The notes beneath the pieces are model-generated. The model did not search any database. It was not told where the DNA came from and was given only the letters and a program-made list of their open reading frames with translations. DNA of 64,000 bases from Stagnimonas sp965279705. GTDB lineage: Bacteria > Pseudomonadota > Gammaproteobacteria > Nevskiales > Nevskiaceae. Shown in pieces: positions 53,664 to 61,369 of this stretch. The position numbers and the translations under genes are program-made. Position 1 is the first letter of the stretch; each line of letters begins with the position of its first letter. The stretch spans positions 3,162,001 to 3,226,000 of the forward strand of contig OZ257257.1 of the NCBI GenBank assembly GCA_965279705.1. Reading direction: 5' to 3'.

Positions 53664-54611
53664 TTAGCCCAGCCTTGCCTGCATCGCCGCGGGCATCTGC
53701 GGCTTCAGGGTCTTCAGTGCGGCGGCGACCGTCTTGTCCTTGGCGGCTTCGGCCATCGCGTCGAACACGGCGGGCGTGTTCATGGCCGCACTTGCCAGCA
53801 TGCGTTTCTGCCCTGCCGGAGGTGTTGCCGCAATCACCGGCAGTTGCACGGCCCACAGGTTCTGCGCCTGCGAGTAGGCGACGATCTTCGCCAGTGTGGC
53901 GTCGTCCAGCTCGCTGGTGAGCTGGCCCAGTTCGCCCTTCCACTGCGCATTGAGATGCGACATCAGACTGAGTGCCGCCGACCACAGCTCGGCATCGACG
54001 GTGGCCTTGGCGATCAGGCTCTTCAGGCGCGACTTCGGCAAGTAGCTGACCAGCTCGTTGTGCAGCGCCGGGTTCTCGGCGAACACCGCGGTGCGCAGCA
54101 GCGGCTCTTCATCCGGCGTGGCGTTGATGACGGCCTTGATCGCCTCGGGGGTAAGCGCGTCGACGAAGCGCGCCATGGTCACGTATTCCTTCTGCGCCTG
54201 AAGGATTTTCGACACCGCGACGACTTGCTCGATCGGCGTGCCGCGAATGATGGCAGCGGTGCGACGCGGATCGAGATGCAGGCAAACCTCGGCGAGAAAC
54301 GCGGCCGGCAGGCGCTTGGAAATATCGATCGCCTTGTCGGCCCCCACCAGCGAAGCCACGCGCGCGCACAGCAGAGGGCCGAGTGCCTTCTCGGCGATGA
54401 CGGCGGAGATCGACGTGGGTGTGAGCTTGGTTGCTGCGGCTACTTTTTGTAGCAACGCTTTGCCGTCGTCGTAGAGCTGCGCCGTCATCTGCTCGCGCAG
54501 GGCGCGGATGGCGAGCGCGTCGTATTCGGCCAGAAATACCAGGCCTTTTTCATCGGCGCCCAGCAACCGGGCGAGCTTCAATACCTCGGCACGACTGGCA
54601 ATGGTGCTCAT
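53664..54611 (-). CDS. protein of unknown function, helical-repeat-like
   Basis: 315 residues, almost entirely alpha-helical, no signal peptide or membrane segment. Helix pairs of similar size (EVCLHLDPRRTAAIIRGTP, FVDALTPEAIKAVINATPDE, LVSYLPKSRLKSLIAKATVD) suggest a solenoid of MgtE-N or HEAT-like type. I do not recognise the family. The ATG overlaps the stop of the 72-residue gene by 4 bp (ATGA), so the two products are probably made in fixed ratio. Position next to the DUF1329 gene hints at a lipid-related role. Confidence 0.65.
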   Translation of the reverse strand: MSTIASRAEVLKLARLLGADEKGLVFLAEYDALAIRALREQMTAQLYDDGKALLQKVAAATKLTPTSISAVIAEKALGPLLCARVASLVGADKAIDISKRLPAAFLAEVCLHLDPRRTAAIIRGTPIEQVVAVSKILQAQKEYVTMARFVDALTPEAIKAVINATPDEEPLLRTAVFAENPALHNELVSYLPKSRLKSLIAKATVDAELWSAALSLMSHLNAQWKGELGQLTSELDDATLAKIVAYSQAQNLWAVQLPVIAATPPAGQKRMLASAAMNTPAVFDAMAEAAKDKTVAAALKTLKPQMPAAMQARLG

Positions 54612-54826
54612 CCGAACAGCACCTTACGCACCGCACCGCGCAGCAGCATGGGCACGTGGCTGAGTGCTGCTTCGGTGGAAGCCACCAGCGCGGTGCGTTG
54701 CTGTGTCTTTGCCGTGGCGAACGCGGCGGTGATTTTTTCGAGCTGCGGCTTGCTCAAGGCTTCCAGGCCTTGGGGCAGCGGCGCGGCGAGCGCTTCGGCG
54801 AGTGGGTTGGTTTTTGCAGTTGCCAT
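54608..54826 (-). CDS. small protein of unknown function
   Basis: 72 residues, alpha-helical and alanine-rich, no export signal. It starts with AATCCTCCGATG-type context (GGAGG-like ribosome site in the sequence ATCCTCCG upstream on the plus strand). The C-terminus LSHVPMLLRGAVRKVLFG is amphipathic. It overlaps the following 315-residue gene by 4 bp. Not recognised; it could be a binding partner of that protein. Confidence 0.6.
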   Translation of the reverse strand: MATAKTNPLAEALAAPLPQGLEALSKPQLEKITAAFATAKTQQRTALVASTEAALSHVPMLLRGAVRKVLFG

Positions 54827-54846
54827 CGGAGGATTCTCGTACGTGA

Positions 54847-54880
54847 AAACGCTGCCATCCCATGCGGAATGACAGCGTTT
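54847..54880 (-). terminator. terminator after the DUF1329 gene
   Basis: On the minus strand an imperfect 12-bp stem (AAACGCTGTCAT with ATGGCAGCGTTT, one mismatch) is followed by TTTT. It lies 16 bp after the DUF1329 stop and before the 72-residue gene. Confidence 0.6.
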
Positions 54881-54895
54881 GAGGGGACAGCAAAC

Positions 54896-56314
54896 TTACT
54901 TGTTCTTGGCCTTGCGCTTCAAATTGGCCGGCTCGAAATACTTGTCGTCGTAGACCACCTCGAAGTCGCTCACCGGGTCTTCGTTGGTGAGGGTTGTTGC
55001 GAAGTAACGGTTGGACTGCAAGTCGTAGATCAGCTCGGGGATGCCGGTAGTCGTGGGGATGAAAGGCAGGCTCAACAGATGCGCCTCCTGCACCTTCCAG
55101 ATCTGGCCACGGATGTCGTAGTCGTCCACCACCGCAATCGCCCAGCTGTCTTCATCGACATAAAACACGCGCTTGGCAAAGTTGTGACGCAGGCCAGCCT
55201 TGAGCGTGGCCTCCACCACCCAGACGCGGTGCAGCTCGAAGCGCGCGTAGTCGGGGTTGACGTGGAAGGGCTTGAGGATGTCCTTGTATTTCAGCTTGGG
55301 GCTGTTGATCTGCAAGCTGTTGTAGGGGATGTACATCTCCTTCTTGCCGAGCAGTTTCCAGTTGTAGCGGTCGAGCGCGCCATTGAAGACGTCGATCTGG
55401 TCGTTGTATTGCTCGTTGTCGGTGTTGAGCGCGGGGTTGTCGTAGCCCACGTCAGGTGCACGGGTGACGCGTGCGGTGCCGGGTGAGTAGATGTAGGCGG
55501 TGCGGCCACCGGTCGAGAGGTCAGAGGTTTCCTGCGCCAGCACAATCTGCCCGGCCTTGCTGGCGGGAGCGACTGATTCGCTCATGTACATCGTGTAGAT
55601 CTTGCCGTCCCAGGGTTGCTCCTTGAGGTTGGCGTACTTGAACTTCACGTCTTCGACCAGCTTGGTGATGCTGATCGAGCCATCCGGCTTGACGATGGCC
55701 TGGTTGTTGTAGCGCTTCACCGAGGTGCCGCGGAACTTGAGCTTGTGATTCCAGATCACCTCCGCGCCGGTCTTGGGGATGGGAAACGGGAAGCCCAGCG
55801 TCGCACCCTTCAAGTCATCGGTGCCGGTCAGCGTGGCGCTCGTCGCATTGGCCTTGGTGGCCGCCTCGATCTCGGGCGGGAAGAAGGCAGGGCGCACGCT
55901 CTTGTAGACCTTGATCTTGAAACTCGGATACTTGTTGAGCATGGCCTTGTGGCCATCGGTCAGCTTGGCGGCGTACTGCGCCATGTTGGCCTTGGTGATC
56001 TCGAACAAGGGGTTCTGAAACTCGGGCCCGGCAGCCTTCTTGAAGCGCGATTCCAGCTCGTCGGGCTTGTTCTTGCGGTAGTCCTCCAGCTTGGCGCGGC
56101 TGATTGTCAACAGCTCAGGGTCCTTGCCGTCATAAAACTTTCGCCCCTGATAGGCGGGTATCGAACCATCCTTGTTGCCGGCGGCTTCAGCACCGACAGG
56201 CGTCAGCGACGTGCCGAGCTTGGCAGCTTCAGCGGCGGTGACGCCGGCATAGGCGGACGAGGCGCCTAGCCAGAAACCAGCGAGCACGAGGCCCGCGCGA
56301 GCAGCGTGATTCAT
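54896..56314 (-). CDS. DUF1329 family exported protein
   Basis: 472 residues from the ATG at 56314 with GGAGGAGAG upstream. Signal peptide 1-24 (ending SSAYA). The DUF1329 body shows VTAAEAAKLGTSLTPVGAEAAGN, DGSIPAYQG, HRVWVVEATLKAGLRHNFAKR and YVDEDSWAIAVVDDYD; the fold is LolB/LolA-like in related proteins. DUF1329 genes are regularly paired with DUF1302 barrels and RND pumps in hydrocarbon- and lipid-degrading gammaproteobacteria. A periplasmic or outer-membrane lipid-transfer role is inferred. Divergent from the DUF1302 gene. Confidence 0.9.
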   Translation of the reverse strand: MNHAARAGLVLAGFWLGASSAYAGVTAAEAAKLGTSLTPVGAEAAGNKDGSIPAYQGRKFYDGKDPELLTISRAKLEDYRKNKPDELESRFKKAAGPEFQNPLFEITKANMAQYAAKLTDGHKAMLNKYPSFKIKVYKSVRPAFFPPEIEAATKANATSATLTGTDDLKGATLGFPFPIPKTGAEVIWNHKLKFRGTSVKRYNNQAIVKPDGSISITKLVEDVKFKYANLKEQPWDGKIYTMYMSESVAPASKAGQIVLAQETSDLSTGGRTAYIYSPGTARVTRAPDVGYDNPALNTDNEQYNDQIDVFNGALDRYNWKLLGKKEMYIPYNSLQINSPKLKYKDILKPFHVNPDYARFELHRVWVVEATLKAGLRHNFAKRVFYVDEDSWAIAVVDDYDIRGQIWKVQEAHLLSLPFIPTTTGIPELIYDLQSNRYFATTLTNEDPVSDFEVVYDDKYFEPANLKRKAKNK

Positions 56315-56333
56315 CGGTGTCTCTCCTCCGGCC

Positions 56334-56355
56334 AAGCCGGTTTTTATGTTGTGCA
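56334..56355. other. hairpin in the DUF1329 5' leader
   Basis: CCGGC-CAA-GCCGG followed by TTTTT reads as a short terminator on the plus strand. On the minus strand it is a hairpin directly ahead of the GGAGGAGAG ribosome site of the DUF1329 gene. Its role is unknown. Confidence 0.4.
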
Positions 56356-56381
56356 GGGAGCATACGCCGCGTTCTTGAACT

Positions 56382-56401
56382 TTGCCATTGCACAATGGCA
56401 A
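56382..56401. promoter_or_regulatory. perfect palindromic operator in the DUF1329/DUF1302 divergent promoter
   Basis: TTGCCATTG (56382-56390), CA, CAATGGCAA (56393-56401): a perfect 9-2-9 inverted repeat in the 167-bp divergent region. It is GC-poor and lacks a T-run, so a protein-binding site is more likely than a terminator. Confidence 0.65.
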
Positions 56402-56481
56402 GGTGCGTTTAATCGTCTACACTCGCCGCACTAAAAGCAGGCCCGCAAGTACGGGTTTTGCCACTTTGAGAGGAGCGCTGC

Positions 56482-58659
56482 ATGAAAGGATTTGCCCCGT
56501 GGATGGCCGTCGTTCTCTGGTCTTTTGCCCCGCTGACGCAGGCACTCGAATACGAGTTGGGCGGGGGCAATCTCACCATCAAGAACAGGCTTTCCACTGG
56601 CGCCACCTGGCGCACCCAGACCCGCAGCAACGACCTCATCGGCAAGCTCAACGTGCCGGGCCAGCAGCAGCTCTGCGCCGAGGACAACTGCTATTCGCTG
56701 CAGGGCAACCCCGAGCCCAATGCGCGCCTGGTGGCGGCACAGGGTTCGTTCTTCGGCGTCAATGCCGACAACGGCGACATCAACTACGACCGCTACGATC
56801 TGGTGAATGCCACCACCAAGCTCGCCGCCGATCTCACCTTTGAAAAAGGCGAGTTCCTGGCGCGCGTGCGCGCCATCGGCTACTACGACCCGGTCAATGC
56901 CGATTTCAACGAGCGGCATTTCAACACCAACTATCAGCCCGAGTACACGCGCCGGCCGGAAATTCTCTCCAACAGTTTCGCCAAGGGCGTGCGGCTGTAC
57001 GACGCCTTCGTGCAATACACCACCGAGATCGCCGACCGCGCTGCGGTGATCTCGGTTGGCCAGCAGACCGTGCGCTGGGGCGAGAGCAATCTGATTGCAC
57101 TCAACAGCGTCTCTGAGATCAACCCGCCAAACCAGAACTTTCTGCGCATGCCCGGTGGCGAGATCAACGAGATCTTTCAGCCGGTGCCGGTGGCCCTGCT
57201 GTCGATGGATCTGTTCGATAGCGTCTCGGCGGATTTTCTCTACCAGTTCGGCTGGAAACGCACCGAGCCCGATGCGGCCGGCAGCTTTTTCTCCGATAAC
57301 GACATCGCTGGCAGCGGGCCCTACGCCATCATCGGTCTCGGCCAGTTCGGTGAAGACCCCAACAAACAGTTTCGTCTGGCGGGTGGCCTGGGGCTGATCT
57401 CGGGCACCTCGGTCACGGTGTATCCCGAGGAGCGTGACCCTTCAAGCCAAGGCCAGTTCGGCACGCGCATCAACTACAACGCCGAGTGGCTCAACGGCGG
57501 CACGGAACTGAGTTTCTACTTTCTCAACTACCACTCGCGGCTACCGTATGCGTCGGTGATTTCGAGTAACGAGAGCTGTGCGCGCGACTCGGCCAATCTG
57601 GTTGAGGCCGTGACAGACTGCCAGTTGTTCAACGGCACGCTGCTCAATGGCCCTGGGCTTGAGCCCTTGCCCATCGACAGCCTGCGGGTGTTGCTGGAAT
57701 ACCCCGAGAACATCCAGATGTACGGCATCAGCTTCAACACAAACGTCGGCAAGTTCTCGATCTCGGGCGAGTACTCTTTCCGCCCCAACGCCCCGGTGCA
57801 GATCCAGTTGCCGGATGTGGTCTTTGCGGGCTTGCAGCCGGCCTTCCCCGCCAACGATATCTCCGGCACGCCGGGTGATCTGGGCAACACCATTGGCCAA
57901 GTTGCGGCTGGCCTGGGGATCTCGACCGACATCATCCCGGTGCCGGTGGTAGCAGGCCTGCTCGAACTCGGCCAATCGACTCTGCCAAGTGCTCAGCACG
58001 CCATCCCCAGCTATCTCGTGAACTATCGCAACCTCGGCCGGGTCGGGCCCAACCAGTACATCCGCGGCTACGAGCGCCTGCCGGTGGGGCAGTTCGATAT
58101 CACCGCCATCCGCATCTGGTCCCAGAACCCTTTCGGGGCCGATCAGGTGATCGTGCTCGGCGAGGCGGGCTTTACCCATGTGCTCAACATGCCCAAGCAG
58201 AGCGAATTGCAGTTCGAGGGCGGCACCGCCATCGACACCCACGCCAGCGGTGGCGCCGACGGCACCGGACTCACCGCCGCCAATTCCTGCAACAACGCCA
58301 TCACCGGCAGCCCTTCGGACTACACCTGCCACTTGAACCCGACCCAGCAGAAGCGCGGCTTTGCCGAGAACTTCGCCTGGGGCCTGCGCTCTCTGATCCG
58401 CATGGAATACAACGACGTTGTGTTCGGTTGGTCGTTCAAGCCGACATTTGCGTTGTCCTGGGATGTCGAAGGCAACGCGCCCGCGCCGCAGAGCAATTTC
58501 GTGCAGGGTCGCAAGGAGTTTCTGGGTGGCACCGAGATCAACATCACCCCCTCGCTGACCAGCCGTGTGCTGTATCAGAGCTTCTTCGGCGGCAAACGCG
58601 GCGAAAACACCCGCTCGGATCGCGACAATGTGTCGCTGAGTTTCAGCTACGCTTTTTAG
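56482..58659 (+). CDS. DUF1302 family outer-membrane beta-barrel
   Basis: 725 residues. Signal peptide 1-21 (ending LTQA), preceded by GAGAGGAGCGCTGC. DUF1302 pattern: NLTIKNRLSTGATWRTQ, GDINYDRYDLVNATTKLAADLTFEKG, RWGESNLIALNSVSEINPPN and SGEYSFRPNAPVQIQ, ending in the barrel-closing FSYAF with a C-terminal Phe. Family members are large outer-membrane barrels that probably take up or export hydrophobic molecules with a DUF1329 partner. The acyl-CoA dehydrogenase gene follows after 8 bp, which ties the barrel to fatty-acid-like catabolism. Confidence 0.92.
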   Translation: MKGFAPWMAVVLWSFAPLTQALEYELGGGNLTIKNRLSTGATWRTQTRSNDLIGKLNVPGQQQLCAEDNCYSLQGNPEPNARLVAAQGSFFGVNADNGDINYDRYDLVNATTKLAADLTFEKGEFLARVRAIGYYDPVNADFNERHFNTNYQPEYTRRPEILSNSFAKGVRLYDAFVQYTTEIADRAAVISVGQQTVRWGESNLIALNSVSEINPPNQNFLRMPGGEINEIFQPVPVALLSMDLFDSVSADFLYQFGWKRTEPDAAGSFFSDNDIAGSGPYAIIGLGQFGEDPNKQFRLAGGLGLISGTSVTVYPEERDPSSQGQFGTRINYNAEWLNGGTELSFYFLNYHSRLPYASVISSNESCARDSANLVEAVTDCQLFNGTLLNGPGLEPLPIDSLRVLLEYPENIQMYGISFNTNVGKFSISGEYSFRPNAPVQIQLPDVVFAGLQPAFPANDISGTPGDLGNTIGQVAAGLGISTDIIPVPVVAGLLELGQSTLPSAQHAIPSYLVNYRNLGRVGPNQYIRGYERLPVGQFDITAIRIWSQNPFGADQVIVLGEAGFTHVLNMPKQSELQFEGGTAIDTHASGGADGTGLTAANSCNNAITGSPSDYTCHLNPTQQKRGFAENFAWGLRSLIRMEYNDVVFGWSFKPTFALSWDVEGNAPAPQSNFVQGRKEFLGGTEINITPSLTSRVLYQSFFGGKRGENTRSDRDNVSLSFSYAF

Positions 58660-58667
58660 GAGCACCC

Positions 58668-59975
58668 GTGTCTCTCACCGACAACGCGATGGGCCTCGGC
58701 CTGAAAGCCCTCAACCGCTTCGCAGGCTCCAGCGCAGTGGACAAACTGGGTCTACGCAAATGGGCCGAAAAAGGCCTGTTCCATTCCACCCGCGCTGGCT
58801 TCGTGGTGGCGGGCAAGATGGGCCGCAGCTTCAGCGCCGCGCAGAAACTAATGAAGCCCGCACGCCTGCCGCGGGCCGGTGCGACGGGCTTGTTCGACCT
58901 CACCCCCAGCGACGAGCAGCAGATGCTGCGCGATGCCGCCAGGAGTTTTGCGCTCGAACAATTGCGTCCTGCCGCCGCTGCTGCCGACACCGCCTGCGCA
59001 GCGCCCGCGACGCTGCTGCAAGAAAGCGCGGCACTCGGCTTTGCCGTGCTTGGCATCCCGGAGGACTTCGGCGGTGCGGGCAGCGAACGCAATGCCGTCA
59101 GCAACGTGCTGATCGCAGAGGCGCTGGCCGAAGGCGATCTCTCACTCGCCGTAGCCTGCCTGGCACCCGGTGCAGTGGCCACTGCCTTGTCGCTGTGGGG
59201 CGATGAGTCGCAGCAGGCGCAATACCTGCCGAGTTTCACCAGCGATAACGCACCTGCTGCCGCCCTCGTCGTCCAGGAGCCGCAACCCCTGTTCGACGCC
59301 TTTGCGCTGACTACAGAAGCCAGCCGCAGTGACGGCGGTTATGTGCTGAACGGCGTGAAGGCGCTGGTGCCGCGCGGTGCCGACTGCGAACTGTTCGTGA
59401 TCGCCGCCATGCTGGATGGCGCACCGCGCCTGTTCCTGGTCGAGTCCAAAACCAAGGGCCTGTCGCTGCAAGCCGAACCGGCGATGGGCCTGCGCGCAGC
59501 GGCCACCGCGCGGCTCACGCTCAAGAACGTGAAGCTCGAAGCCACGGCCCTGCTTGGCAGCCCGGAGGACTACGCCGAGTGCATCGCACTCTCACGCCTC
59601 GCCTGGTGTGCGCTGGCTGTGGGCTGTGGGCAGGCGGTGCTCGACCATGTCGTGCCCTACGCCAACGAGCGCATCGCCTTCGGCGAGCCCATCAGCCATC
59701 GCCAGGCCGTCGCTTTCATGATTGCCGATATCAGCGTCGAGCTCGATGGTTTACGTCTCGCCACCTGGCGCGCCGCCGCCAAGGCCGAGCGCGGCGACGA
59801 CTTCGTACGCGAGGCCGCCATCGCCCGACAGCTGGCCACCGACAAGGCGATGAAGATCGGCAACGACGGCGTGCAGGTGCTGGGCGGGCATGGCTTCACC
59901 AAAGAATATCCGGTGGAACGCTGGTATCGCGACCTCAGGGCCTGCGGCTTCATGGAAGGCGTCGTGCTCGTCTAA
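58668..59975 (+). CDS. acyl-CoA dehydrogenase (first)
   Basis: 435 residues from a GTG with TAGGAG 6 nt upstream; longer extensions would overlap the barrel gene. An unusual N-terminal region (1-80) precedes the usual N-helical domain (FDLTPSDEQQMLRDAARSFA), mid beta domain, and C-helical domain with AIARQLATDKAMKIGNDGVQ, VLGGHGFTKEYPVERWYRD and a terminal FMEGVVLV. The protein ends just past the usual catalytic YEG position (MEG here). The mid-domain VVQEPQP replaces the typical TEP motif, so substrate range may be unusual. FAD-dependent alpha,beta-oxidation of acyl-CoA is expected. Confidence 0.88.
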   Translation: MSLTDNAMGLGLKALNRFAGSSAVDKLGLRKWAEKGLFHSTRAGFVVAGKMGRSFSAAQKLMKPARLPRAGATGLFDLTPSDEQQMLRDAARSFALEQLRPAAAAADTACAAPATLLQESAALGFAVLGIPEDFGGAGSERNAVSNVLIAEALAEGDLSLAVACLAPGAVATALSLWGDESQQAQYLPSFTSDNAPAAALVVQEPQPLFDAFALTTEASRSDGGYVLNGVKALVPRGADCELFVIAAMLDGAPRLFLVESKTKGLSLQAEPAMGLRAAATARLTLKNVKLEATALLGSPEDYAECIALSRLAWCALAVGCGQAVLDHVVPYANERIAFGEPISHRQAVAFMIADISVELDGLRLATWRAAAKAERGDDFVREAAIARQLATDKAMKIGNDGVQVLGGHGFTKEYPVERWYRDLRACGFMEGVVLV

Positions 59976-59986
59976 GGACTGACCCA

Positions 59987-61198
59987 ATGATCCATCTCGA
60001 AACCCCGAAGAAGTTCACCGGCCTCGTCGCGCAGGCGCATCAGGTTGCAGCACAAATGTTCCGCCCCATCTCGCGCAAGTACGACCGCGATGAGCACGCC
60101 GAACCCAAGGAATTGCAGATGCTCGCCAGCCTGCTCGACGGCATGAGTGCCGCCGGCGGTGGCGGTGGCGCGGGTGCCACCGGTGCGAGCCGCGACCGCA
60201 GCGCCGACACTGGCGAGAACCGCAACGGCAGCAACCTCTCCACCGTTCTCGGCATCATGGAACTCTGCTGGGGTGATGTCGGCCTGCTGCTCGCCATGCC
60301 GCGTCAGGGGCTGGGCAACTCCGCCATCGCGGCGGTGGCCAACGACGAACAGCTGGCGCGCTTCAAGGGCCGCTGGGCGGCGATGGCGATCACCGAACCC
60401 GGCACCGGCAGCGACAGCGCCAACATCCGCACTACCGCGCGGCTCGATGGCGACCACTATGTATTGAACGGCGAGAAGATCTACGTCACCAGCGGTGCGC
60501 GCGCCGATCTCGTGGTGGTGTGGGCCACACTCGACCGCAATGTGGGACGCGCTGCCATCAAGAGTTTCGTGGTCGAAAAAGGCACGCCCGGTTTTGAACT
60601 CGCACGGCTCGAACACAAGCTCGGCATCCGCGCCAGCGACACCGCCGCCTTCGTGTTGAAAGACGTGCGCGTGCCGAAAGAGAACCTGCTCGGCAGCGCC
60701 GAAGTGAATGTGGAAAAAGGCTTTGCGGGCGTAATGCAGACCTTCGACAACACCCGGCCGCTGGTCGCCGGCATGGCCATCGGCCTTACGCGCGCCTGCC
60801 TCGAACGCACGCGCGAACTGCTGCAAAAAGCAGGTGTCGTCATCGACTACACCAAGCCCGCGCGCCTGCAACACGCCGCTGCCGCCGACCTGCTGCGTAT
60901 GGAGGCCGATTACGAGGCCGCGCGCCTGCTCACGCTGCAAGCCGCCTGGATGGCCGACAACCGCCAGCCCAATTCGCTACAAGCCTCGATGGCCAAGGCC
61001 AAGGCCGGACGCACCTGCGTGGATGTCGCCCTGAAGTGCGTCGAGCTCTGTGGTGTGGCTGGCTACAGCGAAGACGATCTGCTGGAGAAATGGGCGCGCG
61101 ACGCGAAGATTCTCGACATCTTCGAGGGCACGCAGCAGATCCAGCTGCTCATCATTGCGCGACGCTTGCTGGGTAAGTCTTCGGCGGAGTTGAAGTAG
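59987..61198 (+). CDS. acyl-CoA dehydrogenase (second)
   Basis: 403 residues. Motifs: AMAITEPGTGSDSANIRTTA (FAD/substrate loop), GEKIYVTSGARADLVVVWATL, CVELCGVAGYSEDDLLEKWARD and the catalytic region IFEGTQQIQLLIIARRLLG with the Glu of FEG. A glycine-rich, low-complexity insert (about residues 55-80) interrupts the N-terminal domain. It starts 11 bp after the first dehydrogenase gene. The two are different in sequence and may form a heteromer, as with some steroid-degrading FadE pairs (inference). Confidence 0.92.
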   Translation: MIHLETPKKFTGLVAQAHQVAAQMFRPISRKYDRDEHAEPKELQMLASLLDGMSAAGGGGGAGATGASRDRSADTGENRNGSNLSTVLGIMELCWGDVGLLLAMPRQGLGNSAIAAVANDEQLARFKGRWAAMAITEPGTGSDSANIRTTARLDGDHYVLNGEKIYVTSGARADLVVVWATLDRNVGRAAIKSFVVEKGTPGFELARLEHKLGIRASDTAAFVLKDVRVPKENLLGSAEVNVEKGFAGVMQTFDNTRPLVAGMAIGLTRACLERTRELLQKAGVVIDYTKPARLQHAAAADLLRMEADYEAARLLTLQAAWMADNRQPNSLQASMAKAKAGRTCVDVALKCVELCGVAGYSEDDLLEKWARDAKILDIFEGTQQIQLLIIARRLLGKSSAELK

Positions 61199-61369
61199 CG
61201 CGAAGCGGATCACGGTCACTCAATTTTTTTGCCCCGGAGTTTTTATGTTTTTCCCAGGCAGGTGAACGGACAAGCCTCTGCGACGTTGACAGCCCTGCAC
61301 AAGAGGCCAGGTCCTGCATTGGCATGACGATTGCGCGTTGCGTGAAAGGTCACCCTTCACGAGCCCGCC

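Noticed and set aside
58428..58667. N-terminal extension of the first acyl-CoA dehydrogenase
   Set aside because: It overlaps the DUF1302 barrel gene; the GTG at 58668 has a good ribosome site directly after the barrel stop.
59579..59986. N-terminal extension of the second acyl-CoA dehydrogenase
   Set aside because: It overlaps the first dehydrogenase in another frame with an Arg-rich translation; the ATG at 59987 begins the conserved protein.
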